Assembly: GCA_015654675.1 (NCBI GenBank)
Contig: JAATGM010000023.1
Location: forward strand, 1 to 64,000
DNA from: Planctomycetota bacterium
GTDB lineage: Bacteria; Planctomycetota; Phycisphaerae; UBA1845; UTPLA1
Length of the DNA stretch: 64,000 nt
Direction of reading: 5' to 3'
The notes beneath the pieces are model-generated. The model had not been told where the DNA came from, searched no databases, and saw only the letters and a program-made list of their open reading frames with translations. A program made the position numbers and the translations under genes. Position 1 is the first letter of the stretch, and the number at the start of each line of letters is the position of its first letter. Shown one piece after another: positions 44,674-53,131 of the stretch.

Positions 44674-46110
44674 TTACTCCGCCTGCGGCTTTTCTGGCTT
44701 GGCGACGCGCGGGTTGGTCAGCGGCGGCTCGGACTTGCGTGCGGCGCCGGGCGATTCGGCCGAGGAGGCCACGCGTTCATCGTCGCCCTGGAGCTCCTTC
44801 AGGATGGCGGCTTCGTCGTCGCTCATGGCCTGTTCGGCGATACCGGCTTCGAGGCCTTCGACCATGCGGGCATCGGCGCCGAGGGTTTCGAGCATTTCTT
44901 CGGCGGCGACAGCGTGTTCGGTGAGCTCCTCTGAGGTCGGGAGCTTGGCCATCTGGCCTTGCTGGAGAAGCGTGAGATTGTGGATGTCAGTGCTCAGCAC
45001 ATTGATCTGCTGATTGAGCATCGAGGCCGTGGTGTTCCAGCGGGCGATCTCCTTGCGGAGTTGAGCGACCTGTGAGGCGACACGGCGCTTGACGACGATT
45101 GACGTGCTTTGCTTGCCTTCGTCGAGCACCGACTGTTCGCGTTTTTCGAGGCGGGCGATGTCTTCGTAGAGGCGCTCGCGACGGGCGGCGAGTTTGTTGC
45201 GATTCTCGATCAGGTGATTGATCTTGCCGGCTTCGTCGCCCTTGGACGAGAAGAGCGAACGAACCCAATCGAACGCGCTCATCGACGATTCCTCCCGGCT
45301 GCTTTCACCCGGCAGCCCACGATATAAGACGACATCGCCATCGGCGTGCGAAACCTTCAATTCTTCGTCGAACTGGGACATGGATTCGAGCACGCTTTCG
45401 ACGAGGCGCGGCCGGACGTTTAGCTTTTGCGAGATCCTGCGTGCGGAGATTCCGCCCAGCAGCAAGTCGGCGCGGGCGGCATCGATCTCCTGGCGGACAC
45501 GGAGGCGCTTTTCGTTTTCGCTCTCGGGGTCGAAGGAGCGGACGAACTGGATGTCCAGCTCGCCGGCGAGCGGCATGGTTTTCCATCCGCCACCGGGCAG
45601 CGGCTCGCTGAGGATGACATTCAATCCGGGCCAGTCGCGGCCGGCGGTCCATACTTCCGGCGCGAAGCCGGTGGGGCTGCAGACGATGATCAGCTTACTG
45701 ACGCCGCGGACCTGGCCGCTGATGAGGTTGCGAATGTGGGACGAGAGCTCGGAGAGCGTGACGGGGCGCGGGTCGTTGTCGAGCAGAGGGCCGGGCGGGG
45801 CGAGGACTGTTGCGACGGTGACAGACTTCAGGCGACGGCCGAAGAGGAAGCGGCGGGCCCAACCGGTGCGGACGACGGTTGCGCCCTGGGGGAGGCCTTT
45901 GCGGCGCTCAGTGCCGAAGAGGCGTCGGTCGACCATGGCTTTGTGGACGTCTTCGGCGGAGTCGCGGCGGGCGGTTTCGAACCACTGGCCGGGGATGACT
46001 TTCACGGGCGCGGAGGACATGGCGGCCTCGGCGGCGGCGATGAAGTCCTGCTCGGCCTGTTGGGCGCGGCGGCCGGAATCGGACATGGATGCTTTAGAGT
46101 CGGTTGTCAT
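44674..46110 (-). CDS. Fusion: unknown alpha/beta region, winged-helix-like region and C-terminal ESCRT-III-like module
   Basis: 478 residues from ATG 46110, whose ATGA overlaps the stop of the zinc-ribbon gene. Residues 1-190 include an alpha/beta segment (VSKLIIVCSPTGFAPEVW; LNVILSEPLPGGG). Residues about 205-265 look like a winged helix (DLLLGGISARRISQKLNVRPRLVESVLESM). Residues 277-478 are a 202-residue helical module starting MSAFDWVRSLFSS, with a hairpin (LAARRERLYEDIARLEKREQ) and MSDDEAAILKELQ near its end, like the C-terminal acidic helix of Snf7 proteins. A strong internal ribosome site and ATG sit exactly at this module boundary, so a free 202-residue product is likely as well. Confidence 0.65.
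   Translation of the reverse strand: MTTDSKASMSDSGRRAQQAEQDFIAAAEAAMSSAPVKVIPGQWFETARRDSAEDVHKAMVDRRLFGTERRKGLPQGATVVRTGWARRFLFGRRLKSVTVATVLAPPGPLLDNDPRPVTLSELSSHIRNLISGQVRGVSKLIIVCSPTGFAPEVWTAGRDWPGLNVILSEPLPGGGWKTMPLAGELDIQFVRSFDPESENEKRLRVRQEIDAARADLLLGGISARRISQKLNVRPRLVESVLESMSQFDEELKVSHADGDVVLYRGLPGESSREESSMSAFDWVRSLFSSKGDEAGKINHLIENRNKLAARRERLYEDIARLEKREQSVLDEGKQSTSIVVKRRVASQVAQLRKEIARWNTTASMLNQQINVLSTDIHNLTLLQQGQMAKLPTSEELTEHAVAAEEMLETLGADARMVEGLEAGIAEQAMSDDEAAILKELQGDDERVASSAESPGAARKSEPPLTNPRVAKPEKPQAE
45280..45296 (-). promoter_or_regulatory. Internal Shine-Dalgarno and ATG inside the fusion gene
   Basis: Minus-strand GGGAGG (plus 45291-45296) lies 8 nt before an in-frame ATG (plus 45282-45280). 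Translation from it gives exactly 202 residues to the stop at 44674, the same length as the two neighbouring ESCRT-III-like proteins. It sits precisely at the boundary between the winged-helix-like part and the coiled-coil module. Confidence 0.6.
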
Positions 46111-46370
46111 GCGGCGAAGAGTCTCCGGCCGCAGCGCGAGCAGAAGCGGGCGTTTGGACGGTTGCGATAACCGCATTGTGGATTTGCGCAGTTTAGCTGC
46201 TGTGCGCCGGCTGCGCCGCGCAGGCGCGGGCCGAAGTCATCGGTGTCACAGCTGGTCCAGCGGCGGGATGAGCGCACGAACGCGCGGAACATCATGGCGG
46301 GGACGACGAGGAACATCGCCACGACGATGATGTCAAAGAGGACTGCGCCGCCAGAGGAGAAAATGAACAT
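46107..46370 (-). CDS. Small membrane-anchored zinc-ribbon protein
   Basis: 87 residues. One TM helix (LFDIIVVAMFLVVPAMMF, about 11-28), a basic juxtamembrane stretch, and a C-terminal zinc ribbon with cysteines 61, 66, 77 and 80 (CANPQCGYRN...FCSRCGRRLF). The ribbon is of the same type as the two at the end of the kinase encoded just upstream. Its ATG overlaps the kinase stop (TGATG) and its stop overlaps the next start (ATGA), so all three are translationally coupled. Probably an adaptor that tethers the system to the membrane. Confidence 0.75.
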   Translation of the reverse strand: MFIFSSGGAVLFDIIVVAMFLVVPAMMFRAFVRSSRRWTSCDTDDFGPRLRGAAGAQQLNCANPQCGYRNRPNARFCSRCGRRLFAA

Positions 46371-47410
46371 CAGGTAACCGCCGCCTTCGCGAGCGTTCCG
46401 CAGAAGATGCAGTATTGGTCATCGTTTTCGAGCCATGCATCGCACTGGCCGCAGCGGCGCGGCTGGGCGGCGAGCTGGCGGCCGCAGTGCATGCAGAAGT
46501 TGTCATCGTCTTCGATCGGGGCTTTGCACGCGGGGCAGGCGGCGGTGCTGGCGCGACGATTCGGCATGTGACCCGCAACCGGCGGTGTCGCGGCCTTTTC
46601 GATGGCGTCGAGCACCTCGCGCGCGGCGGTGAAACGGCGGTCGCGGCGGGCGTAAAGCCGGGTGAAGACTTCGTCGATCCAGGCGGGAAGATCGTTGCGG
46701 ATCATGCCGGGAGTTTCGGTTCCGCTGGGGCGCTCGCCGGTGGTGATCTCGAAGAGGACGACGCCGGCCGAGAAGAGGTCGGAACGCGGGTCGTCTTCGT
46801 TGCCATCGCGCTGCTCGGGCGACATGTAGGCGAGGGTGCCACTGATGCTCTTGCCGGGTTCGGCGAGAATCGAGCCGGATTGCATGATGCTGTGGGTGGT
46901 GACTTGCAGGGCGCGGCCGAGGCCGAAGTCGCTGATTTTGACATCGCGCGGCTCGATGGTGTCGACGGAGGCGTCCTGGCCGCCGGCGATGAGGATGTTT
47001 TCCGGTTTGATGTCGCGATGGATCATGCCGCAGTTGTGGGCGTGCTCCAGTCCGGTGAGGAGGCCGACCATGACGCCGCGGATGGCCGCGATCGGGAGGC
47101 CGGTGGGGTGGCGCTTGACGACTTCGCGGAGCGAGCAGCCGTCCACGTACTCCATGATGAGGTAGGGCGGATCGGCGAAGGGATCGAGGCCGAGGGCGCG
47201 GACGATGTTGGCGTGTTCGAGGCCGTGGACTGCGACGCCCTCGTGGCGGAGGTTGGCAACGTATTGGGGGTTCGTCGGAATTTTGACGGCGACGGCGCGG
47301 TCTTTCCAAATGTGATGGACGGCCTTGAAGACCTGTCCGAAGCTGCCGGCGCCGAGCGGCGCAACCAGCACGTATTCGCTGACTCGGTCGCCAATCTTTG
47401 GACCGGTCAT
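46370..47410 (-). CDS. Ser/Thr protein kinase with two C-terminal zinc ribbons
   Basis: 346 residues from ATG 47410, with a GGGAGG ribosome site. Eukaryotic-type (Hanks) kinase: Gly loop LGAGSFG (19-25), Lys43 in VAVKIP, HRDIKPEN (131-138), DFG (161-163), SGTLAYMSPEQ. All catalytic residues are present. After a linker come two zinc ribbons with C292/C295/C306/C309 and C320/C323/C334/C337. No TM segment, so it is cytoplasmic. Located second in the ESCRT-like operon; it likely phosphorylates operon partners or senses state through the ribbons (inference). Confidence 0.9.
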   Translation of the reverse strand: MTGPKIGDRVSEYVLVAPLGAGSFGQVFKAVHHIWKDRAVAVKIPTNPQYVANLRHEGVAVHGLEHANIVRALGLDPFADPPYLIMEYVDGCSLREVVKRHPTGLPIAAIRGVMVGLLTGLEHAHNCGMIHRDIKPENILIAGGQDASVDTIEPRDVKISDFGLGRALQVTTHSIMQSGSILAEPGKSISGTLAYMSPEQRDGNEDDPRSDLFSAGVVLFEITTGERPSGTETPGMIRNDLPAWIDEVFTRLYARRDRRFTAAREVLDAIEKAATPPVAGHMPNRRASTAACPACKAPIEDDDNFCMHCGRQLAAQPRRCGQCDAWLENDDQYCIFCGTLAKAAVT

Positions 47411-47432
47411 GGACAATCCTCCCGCGCGGCGT

Positions 47433-47831
47433 CTATCGGTCGACGTGTCGCGCCAGCGACTCGCAGATGACGTAATTATAAGCCCCTGCGGCAAGCCAAC
47501 CAACCAGGACGACGGTCCATGTTAGCGCACCATTGATGTGCCAGCCGGCGAGCCACATGGCCATGAGCATGTCGAGGCCGCACAGGGCGGCAATGAGGGC
47601 CAGGCCGGCGGAGTTTGATTCGAACTTGAGAATGCGCGGAATGAGCGGGTAGGTGACCCACGGCAGCGCGATGGCGAAGGCAATCCACGCGAAGGAAAGG
47701 CGGATGGTGGTCCAGAGAGAGCGGAGGTCTTCGGGGTGCCGCCAGAACCAAATTCCGGCGAGACCGGCGCCGAGGACGCACAGGATGGTGACGACCTTTC
47801 CGCCGACGTATTTTCCGATGGCGCTGATCAT
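47433..47831 (-). CDS. Small four-TM membrane protein, first gene of the ESCRT-like operon
   Basis: 132 residues with hydrophobic segments at about 12-30, 43-65, 75-95 and 100-122 (VVTILCVLGAGLAGIWFW; FAWIAFAIALPWVTYPLI; GLALIAALCGLDMLMAMWLA; ALTWTVVLVGWLAAGAY). No recognised family. It precedes the kinase gene by 22 nt on the same strand and probably opens the operon. Its role could be membrane recruitment or sensing. Confidence 0.6.
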   Translation of the reverse strand: MISAIGKYVGGKVVTILCVLGAGLAGIWFWRHPEDLRSLWTTIRLSFAWIAFAIALPWVTYPLIPRILKFESNSAGLALIAALCGLDMLMAMWLAGWHINGALTWTVVLVGWLAAGAYNYVICESLARHVDR

Positions 47832-48001
47832 TTGTTCGTGAGTCCGTTGATCGCCTTCGCTGGACGGATTCTACAATGCCCACGGTGCGCGGCGACTATA
47901 ATGGCCGTCGCGGTTTTGAAGCGACGGACTTCCGGTCTGGTATTGGGTGATTTTCGGCGGATATTGCGTCGTTATCGGGACGGCACCGGAATGCGATCGG
48001 C

Positions 48002-48030
48002 TTGACAGGGTTCGCCGGCTGCAATACCTT
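48002..48030 (+). promoter_or_regulatory. Probable promoter of tRNA-Asp
   Basis: TTGACA (48002-48007) is a perfect -35 box; after 17 nt comes TACCTT (48025-48030), a weaker -10. Initiation near 48037 would give a 50-nt 5' leader before the tRNA. Confidence 0.5.
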
Positions 48031-48088
48031 GCTGGGTTCCCGGTTGGGACGGTTCAGGGTGATTCCTGAGCCGGTCCTGAATCGAACC

Positions 48089-48162
<74 letters not shown>

Positions 48163-48228
48163 TTTTTCATGATCGCCTCGGATGCGGCCTTCGGGTCGTG
48201 TTGGGGCGATTTTCATTTTCCGGGGGCG

Positions 48229-49902
48229 CTAGAAGTTCACCCAGGCGAGGCGGATGAAGGCGTCGATGTCGGTGCCGTCGATTGAACCGTTGTCGTCGAT
48301 GTCGGCCCGCGGCGTAAATTCAGGGGGGAGCGGAGCGCCTAGTAAGGCCGCAGTGAACAGATCGATGTCGACGGCGTCGACGTCGCCGTCATTGTTGATG
48401 TCTCCGATGGGGCGGCTTGGCTCGGTGAAGAGTGCATTGGGGTCTTCGTCGGGCGGGAACAGGAATTTGTATGCGCCGGGCAGGCGGGCAGACCAGGCGG
48501 CTTCGTTGTGCTGCTGTCCAAAGCCGATGGAGTGCTTCAGATCGGCTTCGAGGACGTAGTTGAGACGGAGGATGCCGTCGCGGAGGTCGAGGCAGGGCCA
48601 GGCGTTGTCCTGCGAGGCGCCGCTGTCGCCGCTGTCCATGTAGAGCCGGATGTCGCGCTTCGGGCCGGTGCGGACACGATTGGGGAAGTTTGCGAATTGC
48701 CATGAGCCGGACATCGCGCCGATGCGGCTGAAAGTCGCGGTGTAATCCCAACCGAGATAGAGCGAGACGAGACCGCCGAGACTTGAGCCGATGGTGGAGG
48801 TGTTCTGGCGGTCGGTGAGCGTGCGGTAGTTGGCGTCGATGATGGGTTTCTGTTCGTTGATGAGGAACTGGGCGTAGAGGTTGGCTTTGCCGGGCTGGCC
48901 CTGGTAGGAGTCGTCGGGCGGGAGATAGTTGGGGATGCGGTTGGCGGTGTTGTCGACGCCGACGATGATCATTTCGCGCATCTGGCCGTTGCGGATGAGC
49001 TGGGCGGCAGTTTCGTCGGCGTTCCATGTGCCGAAGGGGCCCATGTCGAAGACGTTTTGTCCGTCGTGCATGTAGAGGACTGGGTAGCGGCGGGTTGGGT
49101 TCTGGGCGTAGCCGCGCGGGCGAAGGACGCGGTAGCCGCGCGTTTCGGCGAGGGTGGTTGAGAACATGCTGAGGTTGGTCTGCGTTGGCGCGCCGACTGT
49201 CGGCGGGGGGACGTAGTTGAAGAGCTGGCCGTCCTGGATGAAGGCGGCGTCGAGCGGGGTTAGATAGCTGCCGCTGACGGGGTCGCGGCCGGCGCCGGTT
49301 GAATCAGTGAAATAGAACTCGATGTCGCGCTGGGCCTGACCGAAAGATTTGGCGTTCCATCGCCATTCGCCATTTCCGCGGCCGGGGGCGATGCGCTTCA
49401 TCGGGGCTGAGTTGAATGAACCGCCGCCCTGACGCCAATTGAGCACGGGGTGGCCGAAGCCGGAGTGGTAGAAGATGGACTTTGTGGCCGGGGATGGCGC
49501 GGCGGGCGAGGTTGCGGCGGAGGCGGGGGATGTGAGGAAGGAGCCGTTTGACGGGTTGGATAGCTGGGAGGCGGAGTCGTTGCGCAGGACGTAGCGGTAG
49601 GAATAGGTCGTGCCGGTGGGGATGGCGATTGCGACTTTCCAGATGGGATAGGCGCCGGGTTCGAGCTTGACGGCGCGGGTCATGTCATTTGCGCCGAGTT
49701 CGGGGATGTCTCCCAGGAGGAAGACGCTGTTGCCGAGGGTGGTGGTTTGGTTGATCTGGAAAGGGACGCTCTCGCGGTCGACCGCGCGTGCAAGCGGCGG
49801 CTGCAACTGAACAAGCGTCGCGAGGATGATCAGTCGAGAAATTGACACTCGGGCGAATGGGCGTCGAACTGAATCGAATGAAAATTGGGTCGCATTTGTC
49901 AT
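48229..49902 (-). CDS. Secreted esterase with N-terminal CBM20-like domain and C-terminal EF-hand/dockerin-like tail
   Basis: 557 residues from ATG 49902. After a signal peptide comes a starch-binding-like domain (VPFQINQTTTLGNSVFLLGDIPELGAND...WKVAIAIPTGTTYSYRYVLRN). Then a putative esterase domain: RRYPVLYMHDGQNVFD, the nucleophile elbow GSSLGG near residue 371, and a HNEAAWSARLPG segment that holds the catalytic His region. The C-terminus has two Ca-binding loops, DINNDGDVDAVDID and DIDDNGSIDGTDID, like a type I dockerin. Likely an extracellular esterase acting on alpha-glucan-bound substrates. It starts 2 nt after the SGNH gene stop, so the pair is co-translated. Confidence 0.8.
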   Translation of the reverse strand: MTNATQFSFDSVRRPFARVSISRLIILATLVQLQPPLARAVDRESVPFQINQTTTLGNSVFLLGDIPELGANDMTRAVKLEPGAYPIWKVAIAIPTGTTYSYRYVLRNDSASQLSNPSNGSFLTSPASAATSPAAPSPATKSIFYHSGFGHPVLNWRQGGGSFNSAPMKRIAPGRGNGEWRWNAKSFGQAQRDIEFYFTDSTGAGRDPVSGSYLTPLDAAFIQDGQLFNYVPPPTVGAPTQTNLSMFSTTLAETRGYRVLRPRGYAQNPTRRYPVLYMHDGQNVFDMGPFGTWNADETAAQLIRNGQMREMIIVGVDNTANRIPNYLPPDDSYQGQPGKANLYAQFLINEQKPIIDANYRTLTDRQNTSTIGSSLGGLVSLYLGWDYTATFSRIGAMSGSWQFANFPNRVRTGPKRDIRLYMDSGDSGASQDNAWPCLDLRDGILRLNYVLEADLKHSIGFGQQHNEAAWSARLPGAYKFLFPPDEDPNALFTEPSRPIGDINNDGDVDAVDIDLFTAALLGAPLPPEFTPRADIDDNGSIDGTDIDAFIRLAWVNF

Positions 49903-49904
49903 TG

Positions 49905-52019
49905 TCAACTCGCTGGTTTGGATGCCGGCGCGGTCGCCATGCGCTGCAGCATCTGAGAGTATATCCCGCTGAATTCTCCGCTGTGTGCGACGCCGTCGTC
50001 GATCAGCGCTTTTGCGCCGGCGGTGTCGCCGGTCCGTGAATACGCATCGATCAGGGCCATGTCCACCGCGACGCGATCCATGCCTCTCAATTGAGTCCGG
50101 GCGTGTTTCAGACAGGGAATCGATTCGGCGAACTCGCCGCAAAGCTGATGCAGCCGGCCGACGTGGCGTTCGACCAGGGCCGACTGGCCGCGGCCGTGCG
50201 TCAACAGGAATTGTCCGCGTTGGATGGCTTCGCCGGCGAGACGTTTGTCGTCGGTCGACAATTTGCCGTGCAATTTTTCGCGACAGGCGAGCAGGAAATA
50301 GGTGTACTCAACGTTCCAATCAGAGTAGAGCGGCACGGAGCGAATGGCGGCCTCGAAGAGGGGCTCGGCCTGGGCGAACTTGCCGTCCTTCACAAGTGCG
50401 CGGGCGACCATCCCGCTGACGGGACGCTGCTGACCGCCGGGGTGGCTTTCGGGCTTTTTCCATTCTTCGAAGGCCGCGAGGGGGCCGGGATCCATCGTAT
50501 CGCGGAGCTGTTTCACGACGTCGTCAAAACGCTGCATCGCGCCTGGATTGGTCTGGGCAAAGAATGGGATCGTATAGAGCATGCGGAGAGTCTGAGCGAC
50601 GCCGCAGCGATCGTACGGGTTGTCTCCCAGTCGGCGAATGTAGGTGTCGTCGTCGGGGAGGCGCTTCAGGGCGTCGGGGTCCACGTGAAGGGGGCCGGTG
50701 AGATTGGTCATCGATTTCGCGATTGAACGAGCGACGAGGGCCTGACCCTTCAGCGATGGGTGGACGTGATCGTCCATGAGTTCCCAGCCGATGCAGCCGC
50801 CGGGGCTGGCCGCGCGAAACTCGCCGCGCAGGTCGCAGAGTGTCGCGCCCCGCTCTGTTGCGGCCTGAAGCACGGCGTCATTTACCGGGCCGGGAGCGCG
50901 CCAGGGCATCGTGTCGAAGTCGATGGCGGCCTGGAAATCGGCTGCCGCGCCTGAATTGTCGCGCTGCGCGAGGCGCGTTTTTCCGCGTAAGTAATGGGCC
51001 TGCGCGTGAGCCGGGCAAATCTTAAGGGCGGCATCGAGTGATAGCATGGCGGCCGCCGGATCGGAGTCGAGTTTGGCGACAGCTTCGCTGAGCAGTGCGT
51101 CCAAGCGTGTGCGGTCATCGTCAGGTAAATCCTTCGAGTCGGGCAGGCCGAGCGGGGCGAGATCGCGTTCATTCGAGGGAAGCGAACAGGCGATGACCGG
51201 TACTCCGCGGGCGCGGCAGCGACGAATCATTTCGGACATGTCTGCGTGGAGATTCGATGCAGCGGCTGATCGGAGCGAGTCGTTCCGCGAGATGAAGGAC
51301 TGGCCGATCATGACTTCCATGAGCGACTTTCCTTCGCGCGACTTGGGGCGGTCGAGCAGCGAGGTAATCCACTGTACGAGGCCTAGCGACCGGGCGGCGC
51401 GCTGAAATCGCATCGCGGCGGGAGAGGTTCCGGCTCGATTCAGAGACGCGACGCCGTAGGCGCCGAAGAATTCATTGTTACCGCCATAGAGGACGACGAG
51501 GTCGGGTTGGTAATTCAGGCCATCGGTCAATATTTCGAGCATGGGGAAACTGGCGATGGCGGTGATGCCGAGGTTGATGATCTCGACGTGCTTGTCCGGC
51601 CAGAGGTCCTGGAGCATCTGCTGCAGCATGACGCCGCTGGAGAAGCCGCGCGGCTGGGGGAAGCCCTTCATGGCTGATTCGCCGCTCAGGAAGATTCGAA
51701 CCGTGTCGGGCGGCTTGGGAGATATGAACGCGTTTTCGTCGATCGAGCCGGGCCGGTCGCGATTGACATAGAAGAAGGTGGCCGGGCCGGACTTGTCGGT
51801 GACGATGACCTCGCCTTTGGGGGATTCGCCAGCCCTCTTGAAGGTGGGGGCATAACCGCCGTAGCCGGCCAACCGCGCCACGCCCTCGAGGCACGTGAGG
51901 CCGAGGATCGGAAGCAGCACAGCCATCAGGGCGAAGACTATCCGCTTTCGGCGGGAGGGGCCGAGCTTTGCGGATTGGGGTGACTTTGCGGCTGGCGCTG
52001 GCATGACGACCCGAATCAT
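49905..52019 (-). CDS. SGNH/GDSL-like hydrolase with TPR-type insertion and C-terminal repeats
   Basis: 704 residues. A cytoplasmic basic start and one TM helix (RIVFALMAVLLPILGLTCL) anchor it. SGNH blocks: Ser115 in LSGESAMKG, GGNNEF (179-184), and DDHVHP with Asp417/His420, so the catalytic set is complete. The chain between blocks III and V contains a TPR-like insert (about 315-370; AMLSLDAALKICPAHAQAHYLRG). A second helical repeat region covers about 530-700. Acyl-ester hydrolysis or polysaccharide deacylation is likely; the substrate is unknown. A start at ATG 52004 is also possible. Confidence 0.75.
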   Translation of the reverse strand: MIRVVMPAPAAKSPQSAKLGPSRRKRIVFALMAVLLPILGLTCLEGVARLAGYGGYAPTFKRAGESPKGEVIVTDKSGPATFFYVNRDRPGSIDENAFISPKPPDTVRIFLSGESAMKGFPQPRGFSSGVMLQQMLQDLWPDKHVEIINLGITAIASFPMLEILTDGLNYQPDLVVLYGGNNEFFGAYGVASLNRAGTSPAAMRFQRAARSLGLVQWITSLLDRPKSREGKSLMEVMIGQSFISRNDSLRSAAASNLHADMSEMIRRCRARGVPVIACSLPSNERDLAPLGLPDSKDLPDDDRTRLDALLSEAVAKLDSDPAAAMLSLDAALKICPAHAQAHYLRGKTRLAQRDNSGAAADFQAAIDFDTMPWRAPGPVNDAVLQAATERGATLCDLRGEFRAASPGGCIGWELMDDHVHPSLKGQALVARSIAKSMTNLTGPLHVDPDALKRLPDDDTYIRRLGDNPYDRCGVAQTLRMLYTIPFFAQTNPGAMQRFDDVVKQLRDTMDPGPLAAFEEWKKPESHPGGQQRPVSGMVARALVKDGKFAQAEPLFEAAIRSVPLYSDWNVEYTYFLLACREKLHGKLSTDDKRLAGEAIQRGQFLLTHGRGQSALVERHVGRLHQLCGEFAESIPCLKHARTQLRGMDRVAVDMALIDAYSRTGDTAGAKALIDDGVAHSGEFSGIYSQMLQRMATAPASKPAS

Positions 52020-52044
52020 CCCGAATGATTCACGCGAAAGAGAA

Positions 52045-52077
52045 AGCGGCTTCCGTCATGTTATGACGGAAGCCGCT
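52045..52077 (-). terminator. Intrinsic terminator of the minus-strand PEP-CTERM gene
   Basis: A perfect 15-bp stem pairs 52045-52059 with 52063-52077 around a 3-nt loop. On the minus strand it is followed by TTTCTCTTT. It lies 42 nt downstream of the stop at 52119. Confidence 0.8.
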
Positions 52078-52118
52078 GTGGGAATACTCAATCTTTGTTG
52101 AACCTACGCAGCCGAGAC

Positions 52119-52838
52119 TTAGCGGCGGCGTCGGATCAGGGCCAGTGCACCCAAGCCGATGAGCGACAGGGTGGCCGGCTCGGGAACGACCAAGTAGGTC
52201 AGTTCGGGATGGTCTGAGCCGGGGCCGTAGGAATAGGGCACGCCCCAGTCATTGACGCTCTGGTTCGGGTTCGCGAGCGAATCGATGGCGCTATCGCCGC
52301 CGCCGCCGCCGCTCGTGAAGGCGTCGAAGAAGATGATGTTGCCCGGGACAAGACCGAGCGAAGCGAGACTGGCGACGATCGTGACCGTGTTGCCCGAGGT
52401 CGAGATGGAGACGTCCGGGCTGCTGGCCGGAGTTCCGCCGGGACCGGCAAACGGGCCGTTGGCAGCGATCATGTTCCATGAGCCGGAATAGCTGAACGAC
52501 TGGACGCCGTTGCCGGAATCGACCCAGGAGCCGAGCCAGTTGTTCATACCGGAGGGCTGGGAGATTGGCCGGGCCCAGCCGTTGCCGGTCGGGTCGCCGC
52601 TGCCGGCGGGCGTGTCGATGCCGATCAGGTACTTGCCCCAGTCGGTGGCGACGACGTCGTTGTTCAGCGTCAGCTTGAAGGTGATGTTGCTGGCGTTGTT
52701 CGTCACTTCGGCCGAGACGATATCGAGGATGCCGCCGCCGGCACCGGTGAACGTGTCACCGATCGTATCGTTGTAGACCGTCGCGTTGGCTGTCGCGGCG
52801 AGCGCGCCGACGACCAGAACTGCACAAAGCTTTCTCAT
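52119..52838 (-). CDS. PEP-CTERM exported protein
   Basis: 239 residues from ATG 52838 with GGAG upstream. Signal peptide (MRKLCAVLVVGALAATANA), a beta-rich body of about 190 residues (ATVYNDTIGDTF; SAEVTNNASNITFKLTLNND), a Gly run before SAIDSLANP, and a classic PEP-CTERM tail: VPEPATLSLIGLGALALIRRRR. The body resembles secreted carbohydrate-binding beta-sandwiches, but no named family is clear. Surface-anchored or exosortase-processed. Confidence 0.85.
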   Translation of the reverse strand: MRKLCAVLVVGALAATANATVYNDTIGDTFTGAGGGILDIVSAEVTNNASNITFKLTLNNDVVATDWGKYLIGIDTPAGSGDPTGNGWARPISQPSGMNNWLGSWVDSGNGVQSFSYSGSWNMIAANGPFAGPGGTPASSPDVSISTSGNTVTIVASLASLGLVPGNIIFFDAFTSGGGGGDSAIDSLANPNQSVNDWGVPYSYGPGSDHPELTYLVVPEPATLSLIGLGALALIRRRR

Positions 52839-53131
52839 TTTCCCTACTCCTTCGAACTTGACGCGTGTTTCAGTTTTCTCTTCCCGCCTGGTCACATCGA
52901 TCGCGTCTGGACGATGTGCGGTGATTCACAAAATCGTTGCACGGAGGATGTCGGTGCGAACTGCTGAAATGCCTCCTTCACCCTCTGATAAAACAGTTTA
53001 CCAAAGTCAATCCATGCAGGTCAAGACATTCGTGACTTTCGGGGTCTGGATTGGTTTCCCTCGTCCGCGAAAGTCATGACAGCGATCCTCCATTCGAGGC
53101 CCGACCCGCTAAATGCGGGCCGATAACACAG
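52839..53131. other. Intergenic region between two minus-strand genes
   Basis: About 290 nt holding the promoter region of the PEP-CTERM gene and the 3' end of the amylase transcript. An inverted repeat GGCCCG...CGGGCC at about 53099-53122 may terminate the amylase mRNA. No small gene or RNA is recognised. Confidence 0.4.

Noticed and set aside
42314-47410. Eight-gene operon considered as a phage-defence or vWA-MoxR-TerD type conflict system
   Set aside because: No vWA, TerD, nuclease or toxin domain was seen. The AAA protein is Vps4-like rather than MoxR-like, and the coiled-coil modules look like membrane polymers. A conflict role is not excluded, but nothing in the sequence shows it.
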